Positions 10,506 through 20,963 of a DNA stretch of 25,921 nucleotides are shown piece by piece. Within the stretch, counting starts at the first letter, position 1. Each line of letters starts with the position of its first letter. The stretch comes from Lingula anatina (Eukaryota; Brachiopoda; Lingulata; Lingulida; Lingulidae): NCBI RefSeq assembly GCF_001039355.2, contig NW_019773992.1:546401-572321 (forward strand), given 5' to 3'. The notes beneath the pieces were generated by a model. The model saw nothing but the letters and a program-made list of their open reading frames with translations, made no database searches and was not told the origin of the DNA. The position numbers were made by a program, and so were the translations under genes.

Positions 10506-10573
10506 GTAAACTGATCACGTTGATTTTCAAAAGAAACCTGCCTCTTTACCAAAACAAAGCCAGTCAGTAAAAA
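10506..10573. repeat. Third copy of the 68-bp foldback arm
   Basis: GTAAACTGATCACGTTGATT through CAAAGCCAGTCAGTAAA repeats the right arm (10360-10427) in the same orientation, 146 bp downstream. At several positions it is closer to the reverse complement of the left arm than to the right arm, for example GTAAACTGATCA and CCTGCCTCTTTACC. Confidence 0.8.
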
Positions 10574-11314
10574 AAAAATGGTTTGGCAGTTATTTGTCAG
10601 ACAGCAAGGACAACCACAACAGAGAAAGCAACGGCGTGGACAGACAGATCAAATAGAATATACATAGACACTTACAGTGTGTGTATATAAAAATTCTTGC
10701 AGGATGTACAGAAAAGTCCAGTACTAGTATTAAGTGTCCATGAAACCATTGAACTATGAAAACTAGAAAGGAATAAAACATAGGTAATGTGTATCCAGAA
10801 AAAAAGGTTCTTTACCTGATTAGTTGTATGTTGTCCTTTTACGTACAATAGAATAAGCAGGCATAATAATAATAAACCTGAAAAAAATAACATTGTACAT
10901 TTGACAATAAATCTCTAAAATTATTTTTTCACTGCTGATGACTTTCAAAAAAATATAAGATACTAATAACAGCCTTGTGAGGGGCAACTATTAATCCAAC
11001 AGATTTAAATTTTGTTTTAACTACTGAATATCCCTGACATAAACATTTCAGAATATCATAACAAGAGCACTACAAATGGATAGGCAGATAAAAAATAACA
11101 ATACACTTACCACTAAAAAAACTTTAAGATATATGAAAAAGGACTCACATGCAAAAGAAATCATACAGATTTGGCCCATTTCACTGTCCGAAACAGATAT
11201 TGCTCTGACAACTATAAATCTTGACTCAAATGTCCTATTTGTTATTGTGCTGGTGTCTCCGAGGTCCAGTCTGGTTCTCAGTACATTGTTTTCGAATTTT
11301 TCTTTCCTACTGTC
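10574..11314. other. AT-rich stretch with no gene recognised
   Basis: The open frames on either strand are hydrophobic, low-complexity translations of AT-rich DNA, with no splice-consistent exon or domain signature. I see no clear repeat boundaries here. Confidence 0.5.
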
Positions 11315-11326
11315 AAAAAAAAAAAA

Positions 11327-11357
<31 letters not shown>

Positions 11358-11360
11358 AAA
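11315..11360. repeat. A-run followed by TAAA microsatellite
   Basis: Twelve A residues run into about eight uninterrupted TAAA units. An A-rich start passing into a tetranucleotide repeat is also what an old retroposon tail looks like, but no retroposon body is recognisable upstream. Confidence 0.9.
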
Positions 11361-11677
11361 GATGTCCAGGGAGCATAAAAACAGTTTTTCAAAAATAGAT
11401 TCTAAGAAACTTAGGAATTTTTTTAATTCAACAAATTAATATAGCCATGATAAACAAGAGGATCACGGCAACCACCATACAGTGCACCACCAATGAGATC
11501 AGCCTCATTTAAGTTAATAATATTATTAATAATATTTATTTATATTCTAAAATCCATACAAAATATTCAGTAAACTTTACAGGGGTAAAATGAACATAAT
11601 AAGATGAATAAAGTCAATGAATAAATAGACAGAAATCAAGATTTTAAAAATATAGTGCAATGTAAACAAATATACAG
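11361..11677. other. Short gene-free flank
   Basis: AT-rich. The 16-bp perfect palindrome TTAATAATATTATTAA sits at 11514-11529. Nothing else is recognised. Confidence 0.4.
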
Positions 11678-11683
11678 TTAAAA

Positions 11684-13343
11684 CAGTCTGCGACGTCAGG
11701 GCCGTAGCCTGAGCAAAATGCCAGGAGGGGCAGTAAGCGGACACGAGGGGGCAAAGCTCCCGAGGGGGGGGGAGGGAGGGGGGTCCCCCTTCCACGGTTT
11801 GGAAATTTTAACTGTTATTTATTACTCAACCAGAAGTCAGAAATTGTGGGTTCATTTTGCCATAAGTACAGTCAATTTTTTCCACACAACACGCCAATTG
11901 GACTTCATTTCGTAGATTGTCTCAGGATCAGGAATAAAGTTTCTTCCTCTGTGCATGTACAAGCAAGAGAGCCAATCCGTGCATTTTCTCACAGAATTGA
12001 TACCAACTTTGCAATTTTTTTTTTACCTTTGCGATTATTTTTTTTTTGTACCTCAAATCCTCAAATCCCCCTGCCCCCCGGAGGCTACGGCCCTGGACGT
12101 TAAGCACTAGCCCGAGGCAATTGCCTACCTAAAGTGGCAACGGGCTAGTAAAAAAGTTGAAATTTTATAAAGCACTAGCCTGAATGGGCTAGTTGTAATT
12201 TTGAACCTATTTTAACACTCAGTAAGATTTCAAAAATAGATTTCTTTGTCCCTGCCTCTAATTTGACGTTTCTAGATAGTATGATATGCCTCTCAGTTGA
12301 AAAAACCCACACCTAGCTCTAACTACTGAATATTGATTAGTTGCTATAAATAACTTCACTGTAGTTATTTATAGCAGCAGTCTGTCTGATCAGCCTGTTG
12401 GCATCTTTTTATTTGACCAGTTTGTTGTCATGACTACAAATTGCTGTCAATCAAGAAACTGGATCAGACTGGAATTCCTTAGTACTAGCAACAGGTTTTG
12501 TCAAAACAACACTGTCTCCGAAGCAAGTGTTATCTCATAGAACATTTGGGTTAAGACCACTTAGCAGACTGAGGGGTGGAGTATTCTATTTCCTTTTTTG
12601 TTTATATTTTTTATTTATAATTTTAATATCCATGAGTAAATACATTTTCCTTTGCTTATTGCCTTTTAAAAACAATAAGACCCTGGCAGTTACATAAATA
12701 CCCTATGAACTATTCTTGAATGTGGGATGGTTCGGTTTATGCCATGGCTACCCCTCCACACTCTGTCCTGGTAAAGTCCTTGAAAAGTTGTTTTTACAAA
12801 TATATAACCAAAAGAATTGTAACCAAAAAAATTGTAAGACGTTTGTTTAATTACCCTTACAGCACCTATGTATTTTAAATTAGAAGTGGCATTATATACC
12901 GATGTTATTGGAAATAAATTGTCAGAAAAGAGCCATTGTCAATAAAAAGAATAGGAATTTTAAAAAAAGATTTTGATTGCATATAAAAAAATGGAAAAAA
13001 AAGATATTATAAAAATATGAAAAGTAAGGGTAACTATATTCAGTATTACAAATTTAAAAAAAAAGAATTTTTTCAATATTAAAAGCATTAAATAATTTTT
13101 TAATTAATTTTACCACCCCATCAACTGGAAATTAACCTGATTGACTTTGTTTTTCACTTGCTCTACTTCTATAATAAGGTTTATAAGAAAGTACAGTATG
13201 GTACCACAACTATTTACAACTTCTGCTTAAACTTTTTAAATGATTATTTAAATTGGGCTAGTGTTTTTTGGTTCGGGCTAGTAAAGTTTGAGAGTCTGCT
13301 AGCCCGAAGGACTAGTAGTCTAAAAAGTTTTTGGCACAGACTG
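11684..13343. mobile_element. DNA transposon with TTAAAA target duplication, interrupted by a nested MITE
   Basis: TTAAAA at 11678-11683 and 13344-13349 flank ends that read CAGTCTGCG on the left and CAGTCTGTG on the right (reverse-complemented). Removing the 399-bp nested MITE and its 5-bp duplication leaves about 1,256 bp. Both subterminal zones carry GGGCTAG/CTAGCCC hairpins: CTAGCCTGAATGGGCTAG near 12176, and TTCGGGCTAG pairing with CTAGCCCGAA at about 13272 and 13300. No transposase reading frame is present, so it is non-autonomous. The duplication contains TTAA, as in piggyBac and Kolobok elements, whereas the CAGT start is more hAT-like; the superfamily is left open. Confidence 0.75.
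11697..12095. mobile_element. 399-bp MITE with CAGGGCCGTAGCCT ends and GACGT target duplication
   Basis: Fourteen bases (CAGGGCCGTAGCCT) are perfectly inverted at the two ends, and GACGT is duplicated at 11692-11696 and 12096-12100. The interior holds a strongly G-rich run near 11752-11786 and several T-runs. CAGGG starts are common in hAT elements, but those usually duplicate 8 bp, so a 5-bp duplication is atypical. It lies inside the 11684-13343 element, only 13 bp from that element's left end. Confidence 0.88.
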
Positions 13344-13619
13344 TTAAAATATTAAGATATTAAAATAGATTGTAAAATGTAAAAATAAAAGGCAGCTAAA
13401 TTACTTATAAAACTTTTTGCAAATAAAAGTCTTTAATTCATTTTTACAATTGTCCTCAGGCTCTTTATTTTTTAAGTATATTGGGAGAATGTTTCATTCA
13501 TTTGGTCCATTGGCTTGAATAGCAAGGTTGCCAAATGTTCTCAAACTGGCATTACATGGCATGAGCAAAAACTGGTCAAGTGATCTTAAGTTACATGTAT
13601 GTTCTGGATCAGAAAAATG

Positions 13620-13975
13620 AACTATTTTTTTGTAGTTTTTGTTACTTATACTGCAAAATTTTTCCATAACTCCTTTCGTATGGAGTTATAAAGCATTTGA
13701 TTTTCAAAAAATTAGACGAGTGGATTGCGCCGAGTGTCATGCCTAGGTAATGCACAGACATAGACCAAAATCCAAGGGGATCAAATTGTGATTACGGTAA
13801 TGTGCCATGAATTTCGATCAGTAGAAAATAATTAAATTTGCGAAAAGATCGTTTTGGCCGAAATTCATGAAATGGAGGTGCTCAGAACTTCCAAACGTTC
13901 AAATTTCATGGAATTCTGTCAATTTTGACTGGAAGTTGTCTCTTCGTCGCTAGGCCTTCTGTTATCTTACCATAA
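13620..13975. repeat. Diverged third copy of part of the 8.5-10 kb repeat
   Basis: The segment around TTCCATAACTCCTTTCGTA resembles 9761 (TTTCCCATAATTCCTTCCGTA). AATTAGACGAGTGGATTGCG matches the position of TTTGGACAAGGGTGCATTGC. The stretch AATTCATGAAATGGAGGTGC, CTCAGAACTTC, ACTGGAAGTTGTCTC matches 9172-9250. A short piece of the same family (GGCCGAAATTCATGG) recurs at 22968. Confidence 0.7.
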
Positions 13976-13989
13976 TGTATGATGTGTGA

Positions 13990-14072
13990 GTGTCGGTAAT
14001 TGCGACCAAAGGGATACACGTACTTTCACCAGATCACTGTGTACGGCCCAAGGTGCTAGATAACGAGCAGTA
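13990..14072. repeat. Left arm of long-range inverted repeat
   Basis: GTGTACGGCCCAAGGTGCTA and the following GATAACGA (14039-14066) are the imperfect reverse complement of 22804-22834. Weaker similarity extends leftward (TGTCGGTAATTGCGACC against the complement of 22855-22880). The arms are about 8.8 kb apart and bracket the complex repeat region. Confidence 0.65.
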
Positions 14073-14079
14073 CTGTTGA

Positions 14080-14640
14080 CTAGGGACGCAGAACAGCATC
14101 GTTATCAGTAGTCTCGTTTTTCAAAAGCGATTCTGGCAGCAAGAAACCAGTGTCGTCTTTCAAAAACGATCCTGGCGCTTAGAACGGGAGTGGACGGAAG
14201 AAGAGACGGCAGGCGATTAAAGTCTACCACGGCCAGATGAGCTTTATTGTGGAAGCTTAGCGTTACCGCTGCTCCTTTCCATGCGCTGAAACCGAAACGA
14301 CAGCCGATCAGGGTCTATGTCGCACGTACAAGTAGCCTTTATCTGCGATTACCGTTGAAGTCGGGCGGAGCTTAATGCGCGAGTGCGTCCGCATCTCGCC
14401 ATGCACGGGTCGGTGTCTTCGACGCATACGTCGCCTTTACTGCAGAAGCCAGCCTCGGCATTACGGCCTCTCTCCGCCGTGCAGGGAGGCCACTATGACC
14501 GCAGATCGGTATGTGCAGCGCACAGGTAACCTTAACCACAGCAGCCGAACTGTGTATTACGGTCTCTCTCCGCCATGCGCTGCGACCAAGATGACCGCTG
14601 TCTGCGATCAAATATACTAGGTTGGGGGGGTGGGGGGGCT
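14080..14640. repeat. Degenerate tandem repeats, GC-richer than the rest of the window
   Basis: ATTACGGYCTCTCTCCGCC recurs at 14460 and 14556 (96 bp apart) with similar downstream sequence (CTATGACCGC versus AGATGACCGC). TTTCAAAARCGATYCTGGC recurs near 14117 and 14157. The frames here are open on both strands only because stop-poor, GC-richer DNA is repeated; they are not genes. A run of G residues (GGTTGGGGGGGTGGGGGGGC) ends the block near 14620-14639. Confidence 0.65.
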
Positions 14641-14835
14641 GAGTGCAGGGCTCGATGTCCACTTTTTTTCACCCAGGCAAACCCAATATTGACCAGCAGC
14701 TGATTTCCTGGCACATAGTTGCGCCAATGTACACATCTAAAAAGAGTGTAAGTTTTGTCATTTAAACCATCTTCAAACAAACACGCGAGTGATAGGTAAT
14801 CAAGACTAAATCGAAAAGGCAGTTATCATCTATTC

Positions 14836-15075
14836 GTTTGCAATTCGAGAGAGACAGAAAGGCCATTTTCATATTCGTTCAGGGGACTGGAAGATCATCA
14901 AAGGGAGATCGTGAGTGATCTGAGCGCGACGATAAGGCAATTTCCACACTAGTTCAAGGGACTTCATTATTGTATACGTCAGCAAAAGATCGTCAGCGCT
15001 CCGAGCAAGCCTAGAAGCTTGGACTTTTTATCCATGCTTGAAGGCAATTTTCATATAGTCAGCAGGAAATGGTTT
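14836..15075. repeat. 83-bp minisatellite array, first block
   Basis: Units combine AGGCAATTTTCATATTCGTT, AAGGGACTTC and AAAGATCGTCAGCGGGAGAT, followed by CGATCTGAGCGAGAC. Three degenerate units are visible. The same unit makes up 17165-17490 and the piece at 22528-22578. Confidence 0.8.
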
Positions 15076-15141
15076 GCGCCACAGGGGCATAACCAGGCAT
15101 ACGCACGGATACACTGTGCGTACAATTTTTTGGCCAACCAG

Positions 15142-15829
15142 GGGCCGGTTTCACAAAGCAGTAGTTAGTTAGAACAACTAACTACTGAACTACCTCGCTA
15201 ACGAGCAAACTTAGCGATTTTCGAGGGGTGTTTCACGAAGCAGTAGTTAACTCATCGCTAAGTTCAGTCGTAAAGTTCGGTCGTTAGTTCTCTCGTTACT
15301 CACCGTAGTCTCGAAACAGTCTACCGGAAGTGGAACTCTTGCGTAAAAGTGTCGCGAAAGCACTAACTCTCCAATTTCCGGCGGCTGGAAATGCATAAGA
15401 ACGTCTGCTTTGAGGTCGTCGTAAAGGATCTCCACCACCTTTTAGCCGCTCTTTTTGTCACAGCTAGGCACAACCTCTCGTAAATTGCATCATCGCGTGT
15501 ATATTCTAATAGATTCTGCCTTTCATGAAAACGTCGTAGTCTACGTTGCCGTCTGGGGGTACGGATAGCAAAAAAAGGTCGTCGCCATATTGGATACAAA
15601 GACAAACGACAGACAACGGTAACTAAGCAACCTTTCTATTTCACTCATTACGCATGCGTACGATGAAACTCTAGAGTTAGCGACTGGTCTGACCAGTCGC
15701 TAAATATCCATGGTAACAACGACACAATAAAGAGCGAGAGAACTAGCGACTGCTTCGTGAAACGGCACTATAACTAGCGAGAGGCTAACTACCGATCGCT
15801 AACTAACTACTGCTTTGTGAAACCGGCCC
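15142..15829. mobile_element. 688-bp PIF/Harbinger-type MITE with 31-bp perfect inverted ends
   Basis: The ends start GGGCCGGTTTCACAAAGCAG and are perfectly inverted for 31 bp (15142-15172 and 15799-15829). The flanks read CAG on both sides (15139-15141, 15830-15832) or, if the ends are taken as GGCCGG, CCAGG on both sides. A second, inner inverted pair (GTTTCACGAAGCAGT, 15230-15244, and its complement at 15749-15763) repeats the end motif. The interior carries a broken transposase piece, described separately. GGG-type ends, a 3-bp duplication and that piece together point to Harbinger. Confidence 0.9.
15320..15605 (-). pseudogene. Broken N-terminal part of a Harbinger-type transposase inside the MITE
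   Basis: The minus-strand frame starting at 15605 reads FHERQNLLEYTRDDAIYERL near residues 26-45. This fits the start of Harbinger transposases (F-x-[DE]-R-x-[ND]-x-L[ED] followed by an acidic pair and a YER/RYRL-like end). A different minus-strand frame from 15438 then reads EILYDDLKAD and LVLSRHFYARV, matching the next conserved blocks of the family (DDLE, then a [LV]-x-[AL]-LRFYA-like block). The two pieces lie in different frames, so at least one frameshift separates them, and the DDE catalytic region is absent. The piece is non-functional. The family assignment is pattern recognition without alignment. Confidence 0.65.
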
Positions 15830-15842
15830 CAGGATATTATTC

Positions 15843-17160
15843 TCTATAAATTTAGTGTATTTTTCAAGGAATATTATCGAAAATCCCCTTCGATTGTAAG
15901 TTAACGTTACCTGAATTTACAAATCCTCTGTACAATTTATATATGCACCATTGTTATGACCTTTCTCGTTTGCTTTCACAAAACTGAGGTAAACAATACT
16001 AGATACAATGTACCATCAGAAGTCCGATCTTAATCGTCCATCTAGCTGGAACTTCCTTTACCTCTTAATTAGATGGTAAAGAGCCCTTCAGCTCACAGGT
16101 AGTCTTTGTCTTGAGTGTATAGAACGCACGCTTGCTGGCAATATTTATCTCAGGTAAAAATCTACCTGTGCATTATTTTCAAAGAGCTGCCCCAGCAAAC
16201 CTGGGGGCACTAGATAAATATGATCATCGGGCTAAACATGGAGCCAGAGAAAGAAATGAAGACTGATTTTTCCTGCAAAGCTTCAAAGAATTTTGACACG
16301 GACTTGATTCAGCTTAACCCTCCAAACTAACTGGGTGACAATTTTTACAAAATGTACAAACAGTTAAACTAAGATGTATTAGAACTTTATCCTTTGATAT
16401 AATTGGTTGATTTTGGGAGGCATGCACCCGCATGTAAGCTGGGTGATGTCATATATAAGTTCAACCTAGAGAAGCCGAACCATGAAGTGGATATCACTAA
16501 GTGAATAACAAGAAGGCGTCATAATAGTGCAACGATCCGAGCATTCTGTTTTTCAGATTATTTTCTGAGAACTCTGGATAAGTACAGCAAACCACATCAA
16601 ACAGCAGTACAGCACCATTATTCAGAATTTAGCTCGATACAAGCAGGCACAATCTATATAAGTGCCCAAAGTTTGTGTCAGTAAGCCCCTAGTTAAATAA
16701 ATATACCGTTATGAGCAAGGCATTTCCCAGCGAACCATCCAGCCATCATTTGGACAGCCGCTGACATCACCAGGCGGCCTACATTTTCAAAGACGGCTAG
16801 ACGGCTTACGATTTTTTTTTTTTTTTTTTTTTTGAAAAATGATGTCTTGGCTTGTCGGGACAGCCGTGGACGTTGTAAGAAATTTTCTTGAGTAATTTGA
16901 CGTACCCGGCTTTTATGATAAGTCACAGATGAATGGTACTACTTTGTAGTGTACGCTGATATTCAGTCATGACGAAACTACTTCCTAAAGCTTACAAAAC
17001 ACAATAAAATGTTTCTATTAACTTTAAGATACACATTCCACGCCGTATGCAGCTGTGACAAGAGTGACCTTCATGCGGTACAAAACACTCTAAGCAAACT
17101 AACTGCCAATTTGTGAAAGGGGAAACCTTCCGGACCTTCATACGCACGGCAACTGACAAA
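15843..17160. other. Gene-free stretch with one T homopolymer
   Basis: No exon-like open frame or recognisable repeat was found over about 1.3 kb. A run of 22 T residues lies at 16812-16833. Confidence 0.5.
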
Positions 17161-17164
17161 GCTG

Positions 17165-17490
17165 ATTGACAAAAAGGCCATTTTCAAATTTTCAGCGAGA
17201 GATCATTTGCAATCCGAGAGAGACGAGGAGGCAATTTTCATATTTGTTAAAGAGACTTCGTAAGCCAAAGGGTGAGACGAGAATGCAATTTTCGTATCGT
17301 CAGCGGGAGATCGTTCGCAATCCGAGCAAAACAAGAAAGCTCATATTCGTTCAGTGGCTTTCGTTTGCAGAAGATCGTCAGCCGGAGATTGTTCTCGATC
17401 TAAGCAAGACCAGAAGGCAATTTTCATATTCATTCAAGGGAGTTCGTTCGCAAAAGAGCATCAGCGGAAGATCGTTATCGATGGATGGTT
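17165..17490. repeat. 83-bp minisatellite array, second block
   Basis: Four to five degenerate units. CATATTC recurs at 17342 and 17425, exactly 83 bp apart, and CAGCGGGAGATCGTTCGCAA and variants recur three times. A 109-codon open frame (17166-17495) runs through it with the repeated peptide pattern QREIxxNPxxTRRQFSY. Because 83 is not a multiple of three, the frame survives only through compensating indels. I regard it as repeat, not gene, but the in-frame repetition is noted. Confidence 0.85.
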
Positions 17491-18212
17491 TTTAACCCTC
17501 CCTCCCCACTGAAATTTATAATTTTTAAAAATATTTTTCATTTCATTTGACTTTTCAAGGAATTTCATTAGCGGAACACCCAAACCCAATATAGAGGTGC
17601 AATTGATGTCACAAGCATGTTATTAAAAATATTTACTGCACAGATTGCTAACTGTGTTTATTTTAGGGTCCCACATGAAGAAGCTTGTATTAAAGTTTCA
17701 CTCTCCTGGAACCATGAATAATTAAAAATAATTCATCGTTTAACCCCAAAAAGGAACATACGTTACTGTCACAACTGTGAAACGTTCTACTCACTTTGAA
17801 AATTCAGTCATCACTTGTTTTGTTCATTGATTTATCTCCTACAAGTATGACGTTGCTAAAAATTATAATAATCTTCTGTATAGAGCAGTTAATTGTTTTT
17901 GAGCGACTTTAGTTTGCTTGTCACAGAATATTAAAAAAATGGGGAAAATACACCCTACCGACAGTAAAATAAGCATTAAATAAAAAAAAAATTCCCTTCA
18001 TGATCCAAATATTATATCAGAAATGTCAAACTATCATGGAACCACAATATATTGTTCGGTCAGCAAAGGAAAACATTGTACTGTCTAGCTATTAAAAAAC
18101 AAGAGTACTGGTACGCGTTAGATCGATAACTGATTTAATTCTCGTAAGATTACCATCCGCCCCCTTCCTTATGAATAGGTATTACTTTATTAATACAATG
18201 CAACCGACGTGT

Positions 18213-18368
18213 AGCCGCAAGTTAGAAGACAATGTGTGATTACGCACAGCAGTATGAGGCTGCTACCCCTTCCCAGCAAGGAGTCAACTAAGCCGCAAGT
18301 TAAAAGACAATGCGTGATTACTCACAGCAGTAGGACGCCGCTACCACTCCCGAGCAAGGAGTCAACAC
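18213..18368. repeat. Two tandem 78-bp units
   Basis: AGCCGCAAGTTAGAAGACAA starts at 18213 and its near copy at 18291. Each unit ends AGCAAGGAGTCAACAC or AGCAAGGAGTCAACTA. The copies differ at about a dozen positions. Confidence 0.9.
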
Positions 18369-19299
18369 AGCAGCGCGTAACCCAGGCTTAATTAGGGGTT
18401 ATTGGCTGTCCACTTATGATCGGTATTGTTCCTCTTGATTGCAACACACTTCCTACTCACTATTGGTTCGCCCGCCTCTTCTTTAAATGCTCTCTCAAAC
18501 CTTTCCTCAGTCAGTCGAGAATGGAAACACGTTTATCTGCCGATAAACTATGTTGTTGATGTATTATTCGGCATCATTCTACAGTGGGTCATAAGGCTCT
18601 ATCTATGATTTTTTTCGTCTCGCATTTTACCAGATTAAGCTGACGCTAGAAAACTAAATTTAATGAATAATTTTCTCACATGCACGTATCCAGCTAATTT
18701 TACGACAATAACTACCACGGCACCTCCGCCATTTGCAATTGTAGACGAACCACGTGTTTCCAGCTGATAGGCCAATACAACTATACCAGACCCATTGCAC
18801 CAGAAAAGACCGTTTATATTTAATGAATTAAAAAACATTTGAGGATCGCGATTTTCTATTGATATACTATCGATGGTATCCCTGTATTAAATCATCCACT
18901 GCTACCTGCTACCTGAAGTAAGACAGGCCTACACTCTGATAGTTTTTAGTCTATTATTAACCCTAATGCCGTTTCTTGTCATTCATTCTAGAACTCTCTG
19001 AGCCATCGAAAAGTTATTTGCCAGGACATTAATAGGCTACTTCTTAACGGATTTTTTTATTTTCACTGAGTCAAAAACTGTTCGAGGACGTCTCTATTGT
19101 TATCGCCGTTTCTCGGACATCATTTATACGGCGTTGAACGGCAGTCCCAGACAAAGGATTGGAAAGTTTCCATATAAAAGAACTTATAAATGCTGCCACT
19201 AGCCAACGTTATTGTTTCTAAGTAAAGAGAGGCGATAATGATCTGTTCTTTCTTCTAGCTTAGTCTGTCGACTAAAATGAACAAGGTTAGGCCTACAAT

Positions 19300-20345
19300 G
19301 CAACCACCAATTATTACGACCATTAATGAGGTTCTTTGCTACACTCCCTTTCTTCATGATCGCGAAACCCGTGGAGTGCTGTGTTTTAAATATGTAAAAA
19401 GGGTCACGCGAGGTGTGGCTATAATAATGAACTAAAAATACGATGAATATCTAATAAACCATGAAGCACATAGCCTAGGCCTCTTCTTTCACCGACATCA
19501 CATTTTTACATACTTTGTTTAAATAAGAGGACGAACGTAGTCTAATTTGTCTTTTGGTGGCGATTTTGCTCGAAGTAGCAGAGTCAAGTAAATCGGTGAT
19601 TTACCGTTGGTAAGAGTAGCAATCATCGCTCCTGCCTCCTCACAGATTACTTTCTAATCCCCCGTAATTAACGCAGTCAGGAATAAGCGCTGAAATAGGG
19701 GATTTTGTATCCGGGAAAATTTTAGTATTAATCTTATGTTATCATGTATCTGTAATATGTAATCATGTAACTCATTTTCCCAAGGCAACCACCAATTATG
19801 ACGACCATTAATGAAGTTCTCTGCTACACTCTCTCCACATGATCACTTGCTCGATCGTGAAACCCTGGAGATGTTGGGTATATATTTGGGGTAGTTTACT
19901 ATAGCATGCTACACTCTCCTCATGATCACTTGCTCGATCGTGAAATCTGGCGTGAAACCCATGGTTTATCTAACAATGGTTTAAATAAATAAAAAGGGTG
20001 TCACGGAGGTGAAGCTGCTTAACTCATAAGAATAATGAACGAAAAAATACGATGAACATTTAATAAACCACGAAGCATGTATGTTTTGACCATCATCGCC
20101 TTTTTTACATAAGATGTTTCAACAAGAGGGCAGATGTAGTCCAATTTGTCTTTTGTTGGTGATTCTGTTTCAGGTGGCTGAGTTTAGTTGATCGGTGATG
20201 TACCGTTGGTAAGAGTAGCAATCATCACTCCCGCGTCCTAACGGATTACTTTCCAACCCCCCATAATTAACGCAGCCAGGAATAGGCGCTGAAATAGGGG
20301 GTATTATATCAGGAATTAATTTTTGTAATTATGTATCCGTAAAAT
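19300..20345. repeat. Tandem duplication of about 485 bp with an inner subrepeat
   Basis: GCAACCACCAATTATTACGA at 19300 returns at 19785. Shared landmarks continue in order: AAATACGATGAAYATYTAAT, AATTTGTCTTTTGKTGG, TACCGTTGGTAAGAGTAGCA and AGGAATARGCGCTGAAATAG. The second copy also contains an internal repeat, TGATCACTTGCTCGATCGTG at about 19840 and 19923. There is no coding signal. The conserved TACCGTTGGTAAGAGTAGCA core is the longest unchanged stretch. Confidence 0.88.
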
Positions 20346-20963
20346 AAGAATCGTTACATTATCACGTATTTTTCGTGATGGAAAATATCACAATTTATGC
20401 ACGCTGATCGAATTATAAAGAGAATCTCCAGATGAAAACAAAGGTCAGTCAAGTATCACTCATCCCAGGCTGCAGGGCAGATATGGAGAATATTGAATGA
20501 AGTGATCTGGCAACCCTACAATTTTGTCATAATGATTCATGGGCAAACAATAGAAGCATGAAATTGACACCTTTTACAGTGTGAAGAACGACACCTTGTG
20601 AGGCTTTTGTTTCTTCCCCTTGGTGGTTATAACAAAGCAAGTATGTTGACGTAAGTGTTATCTGCTTCCTGGTGAAGACTTTTGCATGTTCAAAGGAACA
20701 AAGAGCTACATTTCCCTACTTAGGTGGCCAAAATATTGTCAATGAAATGCAAAAAAAGACAAAATGAACAGCTGTTACTGACTGAGTCTAACTCAAATGC
20801 AAAAAGGTACGCATGCACAGCGACAAAGCGCTATTGTAAACAATGAACCGACGATGAGATCAATTAGATGTATAAAATGACTTATTGTACTATAAAACTG
20901 TACCCCTGCCCCAACTTGTATATCATTACACACACACAAGGCCACCCTATACCAGAGTTACAG

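Noticed and set aside
14665-14690. CACCCAGGCAAACCCAATAT, resembling the end of the 4.9-kb element
   Set aside because: It has a 4-base insertion relative to that end, and no inverted partner was found, so an independent element cannot be supported.
14375-14780. Overlapping open frames on both strands
   Set aside because: They arise in GC-richer tandem repeats that simply have few stops; the peptides show no domain and no splice context.
15082-15140. CAGGGGCATAACCAGG, resembling a hAT transposon end
   Set aside because: No matching inverted end or target duplication was found before the region is interrupted by the Harbinger MITE.
18400-18540. Two ATTGG boxes and a TTTAAAT motif as a possible gene promoter
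   Set aside because: No coding exon follows, and the stretch is inside the 4.9-kb transposon.
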